The position numbers were made by a program, and so were the translations under genes. From assembly GCA_948440265.1 (NCBI GenBank), contig CAOJOK010000009.1, positions 1 to 61,379 of the forward strand: 61,379 bases of DNA, read 5' to 3'. Shown piece by piece: positions 47,923 to 56,741 of this stretch; position 1 is the stretch's first letter; each line of letters opens with the position of its first letter. This DNA is from an uncultured Clostridia bacterium (GTDB lineage Bacteria; Bacillota; Clostridia; Christensenellales; Pumilibacteraceae). The notes beneath the pieces are model-generated. The model saw nothing but the letters and a program-made list of their open reading frames with translations. It did no database searches and was not told the DNA's origin.

Positions 47923-49732
47923 TGCCGTCCTCCTTTCTGCTCTGCGATTCGTACACTTCGCGGTAGATATCGCAGTTTTTCAGAAGCTCGTCGTGCTTGC
48001 CGACAGCCACCACTTTGCCGTCGTCCAGCACTATAATCTTATCGGCATCCATAACAGACGCCGTGCGCTGTGCTATTATAATCTTCGTCGTATCCTGCAA
48101 GCCCGTTTTAAACGCCTCGCGCAATTTTGCGTCGGTCTTCATATCCACCGCGCTTGTGGAGTCGTCCAAAATCAGCACCTTGGGTTTTTTCAGCAGGGCG
48201 CGCGCGATACAGAGTCTCTGTTTCTGACCGCCCGATACGTTGGCTCCGCCCTGTTCGATATGCGTTTCGTAACCGTCTGGCATATTGGAAACGAAGTCGT
48301 CCGCCTGCGCAATTTTGCACGCTTCGATTATTTCTTCCTGCGTGGCGTTCTCGTTGCCCCAGCGCATATTCTCGTTTACCGTTCCCGAAAACAGCGTATT
48401 CTTTTGCAGCACCATTGCCACGGAGTTGCGGAGCGTATCGACGTCGTAATCTCTCACGTCCACGCCGCCCACCTTGACCGTGCCTTGGCTTGTGTCGTAA
48501 AGTCTGGGAATGAGCTGAACGAGCGACGATTTGCCGCTTCCCGTTCCGCCGATTATACCCACCGTTTCGCCTGCTCCTATCGTCAGGTTTATGTCTTCGA
48601 GAGCCTGACGCTCGGCTTGCGCGCTGTATTTGAACGCCACGTTTTCAAACGTGACTTCGCCGTTTGCCACTTCCTTTACGGCGTTTTCCTTGCTCGTTAT
48701 CGTGCTTTCTTCGTCCAGCACTTCCACGATACGGCGCGCGCTTTCCGCAGACATCGTTATCATAGTTATGACCATTGCCAGCATCATAAGCGAATTGAGA
48801 ATCTGCATTGTATACGTCATAAGGCTGGAAAGGTTGCCGACGGACAGCTCTCCCCACATAGGCGTGAGCACTCCGTCCACCGTTTCATAGCCGCCGAACG
48901 TATTGACAATCAGAATACTGCCGACGACGGAAATCAGTATCATTGACGTATAAATGGCGAACTGCATCATCGGTGTGGATATCATCAATATGCCGTCCGT
49001 CTTGGTGAAAATTCTTCTCAAATCGTTGGACTCTTTACTGAACTTCTCTTTCTCGAAATCTTCGCGCACATACGACTTGACCACTCTCATTCCCTTGACG
49101 TTTTCCTGTACGGAGGCGTTAAACGTATCGTAACGCTTGAAAGCCTTGCGGTATATCGGAAATACCTTGCGGATAATGAGTATCATTCCGAGTGCGAGCA
49201 GCGGCACGAGGCAGGCGAAAATGAGCGACATTTTCCACGACACCGTCACCGTCATAGCAATCGCGAATATCATCATAAACGGCGCGCGGACCGCCATTCT
49301 AATCATCATCATAAATGCGTTCTGCACGTTGTTCGTATCGACGGTCAGACGGGTTATCAGTCCTGCCGTGGAGAAACGGTCGATATTCGCAAAGGAGAAA
49401 TCCTGCATTTTATAGTACATATCTTTGCGCAGGTTGCGCGCAAAACCCGACGACGCGGTTGCCGCGAAATGTCCCGACAGCGTGCCGCAAAGCAGCGACA
49501 GCAATGCCAAGCCCAGCAAAACGGCGCCGTATATGTAAATGAAACGCATATTCGAATCGTGAATACTCGTCACTTCGTACATCGAGTTTATGAGATATGC
49601 CATTATAAAAGGTATGACGCACTCCAAACCGACTTCGATTAAAATAAAGAGCGGTGCGCAAACGGTATGCGCTTTATACTGACGTATACTGCCCGCAAGT
49701 TTTTTGAACATATTCGTTTTTTTCGCTTTCAT
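47915..49732 (-). CDS. heterodimeric ABC exporter subunit with degenerate Walker B (TM287/BmrC-like)
   Basis: A 605-residue half-transporter with six helices and an ATPase domain: Walker A GGTGSGKSSLVQ, canonical signature VSGGQKQRL, but Walker B ILDDSTSAVD with Asp where the catalytic Glu should be. This asymmetry, complementary to the LSQGQ signature of the partner, is the mark of TM287/288, BmrCD and LmrCD heterodimers with one inactive site. ATG 49732 has AAGGA upstream; the frame opens earlier (49768) without an SD. First gene of the operon. Confidence 0.92.
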   Translation of the reverse strand: MKAKKTNMFKKLAGSIRQYKAHTVCAPLFILIEVGLECVIPFIMAYLINSMYEVTSIHDSNMRFIYIYGAVLLGLALLSLLCGTLSGHFAATASSGFARNLRKDMYYKMQDFSFANIDRFSTAGLITRLTVDTNNVQNAFMMMIRMAVRAPFMMIFAIAMTVTVSWKMSLIFACLVPLLALGMILIIRKVFPIYRKAFKRYDTFNASVQENVKGMRVVKSYVREDFEKEKFSKESNDLRRIFTKTDGILMISTPMMQFAIYTSMILISVVGSILIVNTFGGYETVDGVLTPMWGELSVGNLSSLMTYTMQILNSLMMLAMVITMITMSAESARRIVEVLDEESTITSKENAVKEVANGEVTFENVAFKYSAQAERQALEDINLTIGAGETVGIIGGTGSGKSSLVQLIPRLYDTSQGTVKVGGVDVRDYDVDTLRNSVAMVLQKNTLFSGTVNENMRWGNENATQEEIIEACKIAQADDFVSNMPDGYETHIEQGGANVSGGQKQRLCIARALLKKPKVLILDDSTSAVDMKTDAKLREAFKTGLQDTTKIIIAQRTASVMDADKIIVLDDGKVVAVGKHDELLKNCDIYREVYESQSRKEDGNE

Positions 49733-49758
49733 ATAATATATATCCTTTTTATAAACAC

Positions 49759-49787
49759 TTTTTACCACAATAAAAAAATATTGTCAA
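49759..49787 (-). promoter_or_regulatory. promoter of the ABC exporter operon
   Basis: On the minus strand TTGACA (49787-49782), 17-bp A/T-rich spacer, TAAAAA (49764-49759), about 25 bp before the start codon. Confidence 0.55.
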
Positions 49788-49846
49788 CACTTTTCGCACC
49801 GGTTGACAGTATTTTTTTATTGACCGAAAAGAACTTTTCTTTCGCC

Positions 49847-50494
49847 CTATAATACCGACTCCTCGGTTTCTACGCCCGTATTCGCGCTCATATCGTTTTC
49901 CCGCATATACGTGTCCGCTTCGCTTTCCGCCGCCGTTTCGATTTCTTCCGCTTCGTCTCGGCTTCCGTCCACGCTCTTTTTGAAAAGCGACTTTACTCCC
50001 GACGCGAACTGCTTTGCGCTCGATTTCAGCGAGTTTATCTTTTCTCCGTAACGACGTTCCATTTGCCGAATGAAAATCAGCCACACGATATTCAGCGCAA
50101 GGTTGACTATCATTACAACGGCAAGCACCGTTATTATGAAGCTGTTTGCGAACACGCCCATATTGATTATCGCGCCGCCCGTCACTATCGTATTCACCAG
50201 CAGCGTGATTTTCCGCGTGAACTTATACACGCGTTTGGACGCGCCGCGGAATCGTCCGCCCTTGCGACCCTTGACGCACTGAATGACTATGAACAGCACG
50301 AGATATGCAACGGTTATCGACAGCAGAACGACGTTTACGATTAGACTGCCGAGACCGCTCGCAATGAAGTAAATGCAATAAAAGCAGTAAAAAGCCAACG
50401 TGAGAATATTCCACGCCAAAACAATCTTCTGCCAAGTCGTAAGTTTTTTCTTTTCGACGTCCGCGCTTTTTTCGACGTTCTTTCTATCTGCCAA
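49847..50494 (-). CDS. four-helix membrane protein with charged tail
   Basis: A 215-residue protein: short charged N-terminus, four hydrophobic helices (residues about 22-150) with a basic loop (GRKGGRFRGASKRVYKFTRK), then an acidic, Ser/Glu-rich tail. The best start is TTG 50494, which lies 8 nt after GGAG; GTG 50500 in frame is only 2 nt from it. Composition is host-like. It is the last host-type gene before the AT-rich R-M island that begins near 50580. Function unknown. Confidence 0.65.
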   Translation of the reverse strand: MADRKNVEKSADVEKKKLTTWQKIVLAWNILTLAFYCFYCIYFIASGLGSLIVNVVLLSITVAYLVLFIVIQCVKGRKGGRFRGASKRVYKFTRKITLLVNTIVTGGAIINMGVFANSFIITVLAVVMIVNLALNIVWLIFIRQMERRYGEKINSLKSSAKQFASGVKSLFKKSVDGSRDEAEEIETAAESEADTYMRENDMSANTGVETEESVL

Positions 50495-50592
50495 AAGCAC
50501 TTCTCCTTGCGGTTGTTTTATTATTATATCATATTTTTCCGTTTATGTCAAACCGCAATGAAATTTCGAAAGCCGTATGAATTGCTTGCTAT

Positions 50593-51567
50593 TTAATGTC
50601 CTCTTAAATTTGCACAATAACTAAATTCCGAGTTGTTAAATAATTCATTTTGCAGACGTTTGAATGAAAGGCGTTGTTCGTTCACAAACATTCTGTGCCA
50701 CAAACCATACCTGTTTCTATAATTTTCGAAAAACCGTATTTCGGCTTGTCCATTAGCTTCCGAACCGCGACTTTCATAATGAGACCAAACCACACCCACG
50801 CAAAGGTCATTATTAAATACCAGTATGCACGGACTTCCCGCTTGAATTTTAATTTGATTTATTGATTTGGGGCTGTTGCCATATTTTATAATAAATTCAT
50901 TATATCCCGACGGTAACGGAGTTACCGTTCCAGCGGTGTTATCAATAGAAACGCAAACTTGCAGACCATTTAAAGCAAGGGCAATTTCTTCGTTTGAATA
51001 TTTATCTCCATAATATTTTTTTAATACCTCTACAAAGTCTAACCTTTGTATGTCGTCACGGATTTCTTTAATATGTGCATCCATTTTCACAAATTCTCTT
51101 ACAGCATTTTCTTCAAAAGATTTTTTGCCAAACAGTTCCACAAACTTGCCACCCTTGAAATTATCGTTTGTGAAATCAATCACCATTGATATTTCTTTCC
51201 CGCTGTCATCAAAAACATATATAAATATTTTTTCGCATATTAAAATTCCGATTTTCAAACTAAGCAACCGCATATAACTAAATAGCTGTTCTTTGAACCT
51301 ATCATTAAAAGGCATATTATGCTGTTTTAACTCGACAACAAATAGGTCTTTATTTTGGTTTCTTATGATAATATCGGGTATAGTTCTTATATGCGAGCCG
51401 ATATGTATATTGCGCATACCGTCAATATCTTTGCCCAGTTTGCTATATCCAAATAAATTTACATCGGCAAAAATATTTTCCCAAAGCCTTTGTATTTCGC
51501 TCTCTTTATCTGTTGTCTTTTTGTTAACAATTGAAACAATCAAATTCCATTTTTCACTACTCGTCAT
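50593..51567 (-). CDS. PD-(D/E)XK nuclease-like protein (HsdR_N-type)
   Basis: A 324-residue AT-rich gene. Residues about 45-110 fit a PD-(D/E)XK fold: LWENIFADVNLFGY, then IPDIIIRNQNKDLFVVELKQ, which supplies Asp...GluxLys in the spacing of HsdR N-terminal/restriction nuclease folds. The C-terminal half (about 200-324) is unassigned, with aromatic patches (YNEFIIKYGN, WSHYESRGSEANGQ, RYGLWHRMFV). Likely a standalone defence nuclease or the restriction component of the neighbouring methyltransferases. Separated from them by a host-like gene remnant. Confidence 0.65.
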   Translation of the reverse strand: MTSSEKWNLIVSIVNKKTTDKESEIQRLWENIFADVNLFGYSKLGKDIDGMRNIHIGSHIRTIPDIIIRNQNKDLFVVELKQHNMPFNDRFKEQLFSYMRLLSLKIGILICEKIFIYVFDDSGKEISMVIDFTNDNFKGGKFVELFGKKSFEENAVREFVKMDAHIKEIRDDIQRLDFVEVLKKYYGDKYSNEEIALALNGLQVCVSIDNTAGTVTPLPSGYNEFIIKYGNSPKSINQIKIQAGSPCILVFNNDLCVGVVWSHYESRGSEANGQAEIRFFENYRNRYGLWHRMFVNEQRLSFKRLQNELFNNSEFSYCANLRGH

Positions 51568-51638
51568 ATGAAACCGCCTTTTCTTCTTATTATATCATAC
51601 TAAATGCTATTTTTCAAGCAGTAGTATCAATTGCTTTG

Positions 51639-51948
51639 TCAATCGAGTTCGAAAATCAGCAGTATGCCGTAATTGTCCAATGCCTTATGAATAAGTCTGC
51701 CGCGAAAAGACGTGCCGTCGTCGTTAAACTCGATAAGTTTGCCGCCGTCTTTGTCGAAAAAGGTGACTTTGACTATCCATACGATTTTGTGCGAACCACC
51801 GTTACTTTATCGATTTCCGAAGCGACTGCGGACTGATTTTTTCCGAACGCCTTACAGACGGTGAAAGTATCGGTATGCAGAGAAAATTTTTCGGTCTTTG
51901 CGACATAAATGCAGAAAGCACCGTATAACAGAAAGACCAACGGAATAA
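51639..51948 (-). pseudogene. host-like membrane-protein remnant, frameshifted and 5'-truncated
   Basis: On the minus strand a coding signal with host GC-rich codons runs through two frames. The first reads IIPLVFLLYGAFCIYVAK (one helix) then KTEKFSLHTDTFTVCKAFGK and on to KVTVVRTKSYG, ending in a stop. The second, shifted by one base near 51780, continues WIVKVTFFDKDGGKLIEFND and ends at 51639 with LDNYGILLIFELD. No start codon precedes it; the upstream side is cut by the end of the HNH gene at 51951. It resembles a one-helix plus PH-like protein. It is sandwiched between AT-rich defence genes. Confidence 0.65.
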
Positions 51949-51950
51949 TG

Positions 51951-53321
51951 CTAAATCTTATACAAATTATAAATTTCTTCTATTGTTATATTCAAGCCGA
52001 TTGCTTTAAACTTCGGAACACAACGGACAAATAACGTATCAATCATATTCTTTTGGACTTCTTTAGTGCCGTAGTGAAAAGCTTTATGACAAGTAGGACA
52101 AAGCGAAACGAGATTTTCAATACAGTCTATATTCACGCCATATTTGTCCCAAACCTCTTTTTGAAAACAAACAGGTATTAAATGGTGTGCCTCCATATAC
52201 TTTTGTTTGGTTTTCTTTGAAATAAACGTCTCGTGTTTATAATCACGTTCGCAAGAATAGTACGCTTTTTTTATGGCGATTTTACCTAACAAAGGATTGG
52301 TTCTAAAACGCCGCCCAACGGCAAATTTTGATACGGCAATAGGCTCGATTTTATAAGCACCTTCGCCAGCATCTTCATTGATATTTGCCTCTTTAATACT
52401 ATCAACTTTTTCAATATAAGTAGTTTCGTCCTCATCTTCAATATAGGGAGATATTCCAACTACTTGCGCAGTATTACTTGATAAAATTTCAAAAGATTTA
52501 GGCACGTCTATTAGATTTATATTAAAATCTTGAACATTATAAAGAAAATAAGAATAATCTACATCACGCCAAAGTTGTTCGTGCAATTCTTCAAAATCGT
52601 ATTTTAAAATGAAATTGTTGTAGAAATAATTATCAAAAGCAGGGTTTATTGAAATGCTTTTCGAATCAATATTAAAGAGATTTGTATTCTTTTTTATACA
52701 AGCAAGTACACGGCTACGGTCTTTAAATTTTTCTACATGTTTTGAAATCGGAGAATTTGTCCCAATAAACTCAATAGCCTCGTCAATCTCGCTATAATTT
52801 GTGCAAGTCATAACATACGTGTAAAGTTGGTCAATAGAAATTTCAGATATGGCATACTTTTCTTTAAGTCCACGCAAAACCTTGTATATAAATATTACAG
52901 GCAATATGTTATAACCAAGATTATTATTTGCTGTATCAATAATTGCGTGTATTTTTAACTTTAAAACCTGTTCCGTCTTTAAGATATTATACGCCTTACT
53001 TGTAACGCCAACCGCTTTTATTGCGTCAAACACAGCCGTAGGATTTTCCTTGTTATACGTTCCGCCTCTTTCATAAAAAGGCGTTTTAGTAATTAAGCCA
53101 AAAAACTGAGGGATAACAAGTATTCTATGCCTGTCGGTTTGAATATCATAACGGCTATGATTATCTGTAAAATAAGATTCTATATTTATATGTTCTTTAT
53201 CGGGAATCTCATTAAACAAAAGCGCAGATTTATAAGATTCGTCAAAATCCGTTTCTTGTTTGGTGAATACCCAAACAGAATTTTCTTGTAAGCTATTTAA
53301 TTTCTCTTGTGCAGTCCTCAT
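51951..53321 (-). CDS. HNH restriction endonuclease
   Basis: A 456-residue protein with a C-terminal HNH nuclease: YMEAHHLIPVCFQKEVWDKY then IDCIENLVSLCPTCHKAFHYG, giving His-His, Asn and His plus a CPTC zinc half-site. The first 330 residues are probably a DNA-recognition domain; I recognise no family. GAGGAG lies 10 nt before the ATG, which is inside the end of the m5C methyltransferase gene (29-nt overlap). Gene order methyltransferase-endonuclease supports a type II restriction enzyme protected by the two upstream methyltransferases. Confidence 0.8.
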   Translation of the reverse strand: MRTAQEKLNSLQENSVWVFTKQETDFDESYKSALLFNEIPDKEHINIESYFTDNHSRYDIQTDRHRILVIPQFFGLITKTPFYERGGTYNKENPTAVFDAIKAVGVTSKAYNILKTEQVLKLKIHAIIDTANNNLGYNILPVIFIYKVLRGLKEKYAISEISIDQLYTYVMTCTNYSEIDEAIEFIGTNSPISKHVEKFKDRSRVLACIKKNTNLFNIDSKSISINPAFDNYFYNNFILKYDFEELHEQLWRDVDYSYFLYNVQDFNINLIDVPKSFEILSSNTAQVVGISPYIEDEDETTYIEKVDSIKEANINEDAGEGAYKIEPIAVSKFAVGRRFRTNPLLGKIAIKKAYYSCERDYKHETFISKKTKQKYMEAHHLIPVCFQKEVWDKYGVNIDCIENLVSLCPTCHKAFHYGTKEVQKNMIDTLFVRCVPKFKAIGLNITIEEIYNLYKI

Positions 53322-54408
53322 TTAAAATGCTCCTCGTTAAGTTTGCTAAAAAATACGATATTTTGGGTGGTACAGCGTTACCTATTTGTTTGCAAATAGA
53401 ACTTTTTTTACCATAAAATATAAAGTTATCAGGGAAACTTTGTATTCTTGCCGCCTCTCTTGGTGTTAATGTTCTGTTTTTATCAGGGTGTATAAATTTT
53501 CCACCAGAGGGAGTATCGAATCGAGTGGTAACTGTTGGCGAAACACCGTCTTTACACAACCTACCGTATGCACCACTATGAACAGAATGAATTTCCTCAT
53601 TAAGAGAAGTCCAATTGTCGCCCTGCTTAATCTGTTGCATTCGTTTAATAGCGAGTGTACTATGATTAGTTGCATAGTTATTATATAATATTTGTTCATT
53701 GCAAGACAAGTATTTTTGATATGCGCTTTCAGGCTTAGAGGCGATACATTCACCATTAATAGTTGGCTCAGGTATATTTGATATAGCTTGCCAAACAGTA
53801 GTTTTATTAAAGTAATCGGGAATGGACAATTGTATCCTTTGTCTTGTAGCATTAAATAAGGATTCTATATCAAAGTCTTTATTCTTTACACCGATAATAA
53901 TAACACGTTCTCTATTTTGCGGAACACCAAAATTAATGGCGTTTACAACTTTATAGTGAACATAATATTTATCACCACCGAAATTAACAGGGTCAGAAAA
54001 TAAATTTACTATCTCTGAAAAGATTTCTCCTTTTGCCATAGTTAAAATACCTTTCACGTTTTCAATAATGAAAAGCTTAGGTTTAACTATTTTGACCACG
54101 TTAAAATAATGTTTAAATAAATAATTACGAGGATCATCAACAAAACCGCCCCTAATCCTTGCTCCTGCCATAGAAAATCCCTGACAAGGCGGTCCGCCTA
54201 TAATTATATCGCTTTCGCCTTCTTGAAAATAATCAGTATTATCAATAAGCCCTATATCAGAAACGTAAACCTTAGTGCCGTTATGGTTTATTTCATACGT
54301 TTTAGCAATAGAGCTATCGAATTCTACGGCTTTCGAAATTTTAAAACCTGCTTGAGAAAAGCCAGTTGAAAACCCGCCGCAACCGGCAAATAAATCTATA
54401 ACTTTCAT
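53293..54408 (-). CDS. C5-cytosine DNA methyltransferase
   Basis: A 371-residue m5C methyltransferase. Motifs in order: DLFAGCGGFSTGFSQAGF (I), GGPPCQGFSMAG with catalytic Cys near residue 78 (IV), IIENVKGI (VI), QNRERVIIIG (VIII), the target-recognition region, LTPREAARIQSFP (IX), GNAVPPKISYFLA (X). The target sequence is not predictable from reading. Start overlaps the m6A methyltransferase stop by 4 nt with GGAGG upstream. AT-rich. It is distinct from the HaeIII-like enzyme at 6275 in the TRD and N-terminus. Confidence 0.93.
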   Translation of the reverse strand: MKVIDLFAGCGGFSTGFSQAGFKISKAVEFDSSIAKTYEINHNGTKVYVSDIGLIDNTDYFQEGESDIIIGGPPCQGFSMAGARIRGGFVDDPRNYLFKHYFNVVKIVKPKLFIIENVKGILTMAKGEIFSEIVNLFSDPVNFGGDKYYVHYKVVNAINFGVPQNRERVIIIGVKNKDFDIESLFNATRQRIQLSIPDYFNKTTVWQAISNIPEPTINGECIASKPESAYQKYLSCNEQILYNNYATNHSTLAIKRMQQIKQGDNWTSLNEEIHSVHSGAYGRLCKDGVSPTVTTRFDTPSGGKFIHPDKNRTLTPREAARIQSFPDNFIFYGKKSSICKQIGNAVPPKISYFLANLTRSILNEDCTREIK

Positions 54409-56507
54409 TCTTCCTCCGTAGTCGTTGCGGTGCTCAAACGATATTTTAAATTATATTTCTGTATATAATCTTGTTCAACTGGCGAAAAACCATAAATTTC
54501 CGCAATAAAATCATTTATAGCAGTTATCTCTTTATGGCAAAGTCTATGAACGTAGATATAATCAGTTTGCTTGCTGTAAATATATTCTCTTGTTTCGTAT
54601 AGTTTATTTTCTAACGCAGTTTCCAGCTTTGCAAGTTTTATCTGATTATCTTTATTAAAAAATGACTCGCTAAATTTTAAATTGCTTAAATCGCTTTGCG
54701 TTATGTGCCAACAGTCAGAATAAGTTTCCCATAAGAGATAAAATAAAGACGAATTTAATAAAGCAGCAACTGCTTTATTATTAACCCTTGTATTTATAGC
54801 GTATTTTTTATATTCGCTTGAAGGTTCTGGAGAGGTAAAACATTTTGCCCAAAACGTCATTCTCTGATTTAGATAAATAGCATTATCGTTATTTCCATTA
54901 GCTAATAAGTTATCAAAAGAAATTTGATTTTCAGCAACTTTTTTTAATATATTGCACTTAATCTCATCACCGATTTTGGCAATACCGTAGCCGTTTATAA
55001 ATAACTTAGTTGTTCTGCAATAATGTACTCTGTCAAATAAACCATTTCTTTCGCTTTTAGACCAATGTATATATGGAGAAGTATATACTTTACAACCATT
55101 TGTAGGCTTTGTTTTTTTAATAAATACGATAGACAATTTCTGGTGAACGCCCGTAAATAAACAACTTGGTCTATCAGAGAAATTGGCAATATATATATTT
55201 TCGCAAGTATCCAATAGAAGTTTTCTTAACGGCTCCATTCTCTGCGTAGAAGTAAACGATATTGGTATAATCATACCCATATAACTATTATCTTTTAAAA
55301 TTTTTAAAGATTTTTCCAAGATAAGAGCATATAAATTTCCGCATTTTTTTGTATTATAGCTATTGTATTTATTAATTGCTCCTGCTTTTACATTCTCCAC
55401 ATAGGGTGGGTTGCCTATAACACAATCAAAACCGCCATTGTTAAAAATTGAAGAGAATGTAGTTTCCCAATAAAAGTTTTGTTCATCAAGCAAGTTTTCA
55501 TCATCACAAGACGATAGTGAATCGCCGCAGAAAAATTGAAAATCAATATTATCAACAATAACCCTACTGATTCCTAAATTATATAGATATAGCTTACAAC
55601 GTAAGATTATCAGGGAAATTGCGCTATCTAATATATCAACACCAAATAAGCAATTTTTAAATAGGTTGATTACATATTCATTTAACGAAATGTATAAATA
55701 CATATTTGTTAAACGATATAGTTCAACCATAATATCAGCTGCGGCAATAATAAATGCACCAGTTCCACAAGTAGGGTCTACAATGGTAAAATTTAAAATG
55801 ACTTGAAATATTTTAGCTCTAACATTCTCTGAAAGAGTATTTATTGCATTTGCAAAAGCCTTAATAGGGTTTGCTGAATCATTTAATACCCCCATATTTG
55901 ATGGTTCATTAAATTGTTCATAAAAATTATATGCGAGTTCAGGGGAATTACACTTACACAACAGGGAAAATACAATGCTGTATTGCGCTATATATGAAGT
56001 AGTATCTTTGGGTGTGTAATAGGAGCCTGTTTCTTTTTGATTTACCAATTTTTCAATAACAGAGCCGATAAGATTAGGGGTGATAAGATTAGGTTTATTT
56101 TCCAATTCGTCTATTGACCAAGAAAACTTTTGTAGTTCAAATATTATTTTTTCGTGCAATTCAATTGAAATACCTAAGTTTTCATAATCAGGAATAGTAG
56201 AAGTAAAAAAACCAAGCAGATATGAATTCAAAATTTGAATATTTGCGTTTTCGGATTTATCTAACAACGCCAAAAGTTTACTATAAGATTTATAAAATCG
56301 ACTTATAGTATTAGTTTCAACAGAAATTTTAGATAAATTTTTATTATGCTCAACGCCAATTTCTAAACATTTGCGTATTTTATCAGCACGGCTCATACCC
56401 TTAATATATAATTCGATTTGCTCAATCAAATATTCGTCAATTCGGGTATTAACTACAACGCCTATTTTTTTTCTTCCTGCATTAACTCTTAACCCACCAC
56501 TTGGCAT
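54405..56507 (-). CDS. N6-adenine DNA methyltransferase, Eco57I/TaqI-like, with N-terminal ribbon-helix-helix-like segment
   Basis: A 700-residue protein. Residues 1-55 look like an RHH DNA-binding unit (VVVNTRIDEYLIEQIELYIK). The gamma-class m6A methyltransferase follows: motif I DPTCGTGAFIIAAADIM (near 245) and the catalytic NPPY in FDCVIGNPPYVEN (near 360). The remaining 300 residues are a TaqI/Eco57I-type specificity region. No PD-(D/E)XK domain is fused, so it is not a complete type IIG enzyme. First gene of an operon with the m5C methyltransferase and HNH nuclease; the RHH part could autoregulate it. Confidence 0.85.
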   Translation of the reverse strand: MPSGGLRVNAGRKKIGVVVNTRIDEYLIEQIELYIKGMSRADKIRKCLEIGVEHNKNLSKISVETNTISRFYKSYSKLLALLDKSENANIQILNSYLLGFFTSTIPDYENLGISIELHEKIIFELQKFSWSIDELENKPNLITPNLIGSVIEKLVNQKETGSYYTPKDTTSYIAQYSIVFSLLCKCNSPELAYNFYEQFNEPSNMGVLNDSANPIKAFANAINTLSENVRAKIFQVILNFTIVDPTCGTGAFIIAAADIMVELYRLTNMYLYISLNEYVINLFKNCLFGVDILDSAISLIILRCKLYLYNLGISRVIVDNIDFQFFCGDSLSSCDDENLLDEQNFYWETTFSSIFNNGGFDCVIGNPPYVENVKAGAINKYNSYNTKKCGNLYALILEKSLKILKDNSYMGMIIPISFTSTQRMEPLRKLLLDTCENIYIANFSDRPSCLFTGVHQKLSIVFIKKTKPTNGCKVYTSPYIHWSKSERNGLFDRVHYCRTTKLFINGYGIAKIGDEIKCNILKKVAENQISFDNLLANGNNDNAIYLNQRMTFWAKCFTSPEPSSEYKKYAINTRVNNKAVAALLNSSLFYLLWETYSDCWHITQSDLSNLKFSESFFNKDNQIKLAKLETALENKLYETREYIYSKQTDYIYVHRLCHKEITAINDFIAEIYGFSPVEQDYIQKYNLKYRLSTATTTEEE

Positions 56508-56621
56508 AACAATACCTCAATTTTGAAATTCAATACCGTTTATCAAATTATATCATTTTATCAGTTGAATGTCAACGACAATCTATATCTCAATTCACAT
56601 AAAAACTATAAATTTTGAATA

Positions 56622-56741
56622 ATGGCAGTAATGAGTGAGCTTGTCTATGACGACTTAACCGACATAATGAAAGATATTGAAAATGATTTGAGTTTTTATG
56701 AACTTCCAAAAAGCACGGCAACCGTTTTATTAGGGTTATGA
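56622..56741 (+). CDS. 39-codon ORF, probably the frameshifted 5' part of a truncated rep
   Basis: ATG 56622 to TGA 56739-56741; it overlaps the helicase ORF start by 4 nt. The acidic peptide (SELVYDDLTDIMKDIENDLS) aligns in position with the linker between HUH and helicase domains of the intact Rep (SEMRTRNDITQFFEALKLG). An extra A in the A5 run at 56708-56712 would join it in frame to the helicase (…KKHGNRFIRVMNWAKEFRQ). So either it is a coupled small gene or part of a degraded rep missing its HUH domain. Confidence 0.4.
   Translation: MAVMSELVYDDLTDIMKDIENDLSFYELPKSTATVLLGL

Noticed and set aside
51531..51836. Plus-strand frame of 101 codons between the PD-(D/E)XK and HNH genes
   Set aside because: The minus strand over the same bases encodes a consistent host-type protein remnant; the plus frame is its shadow and overlaps the start of the PD-(D/E)XK gene.
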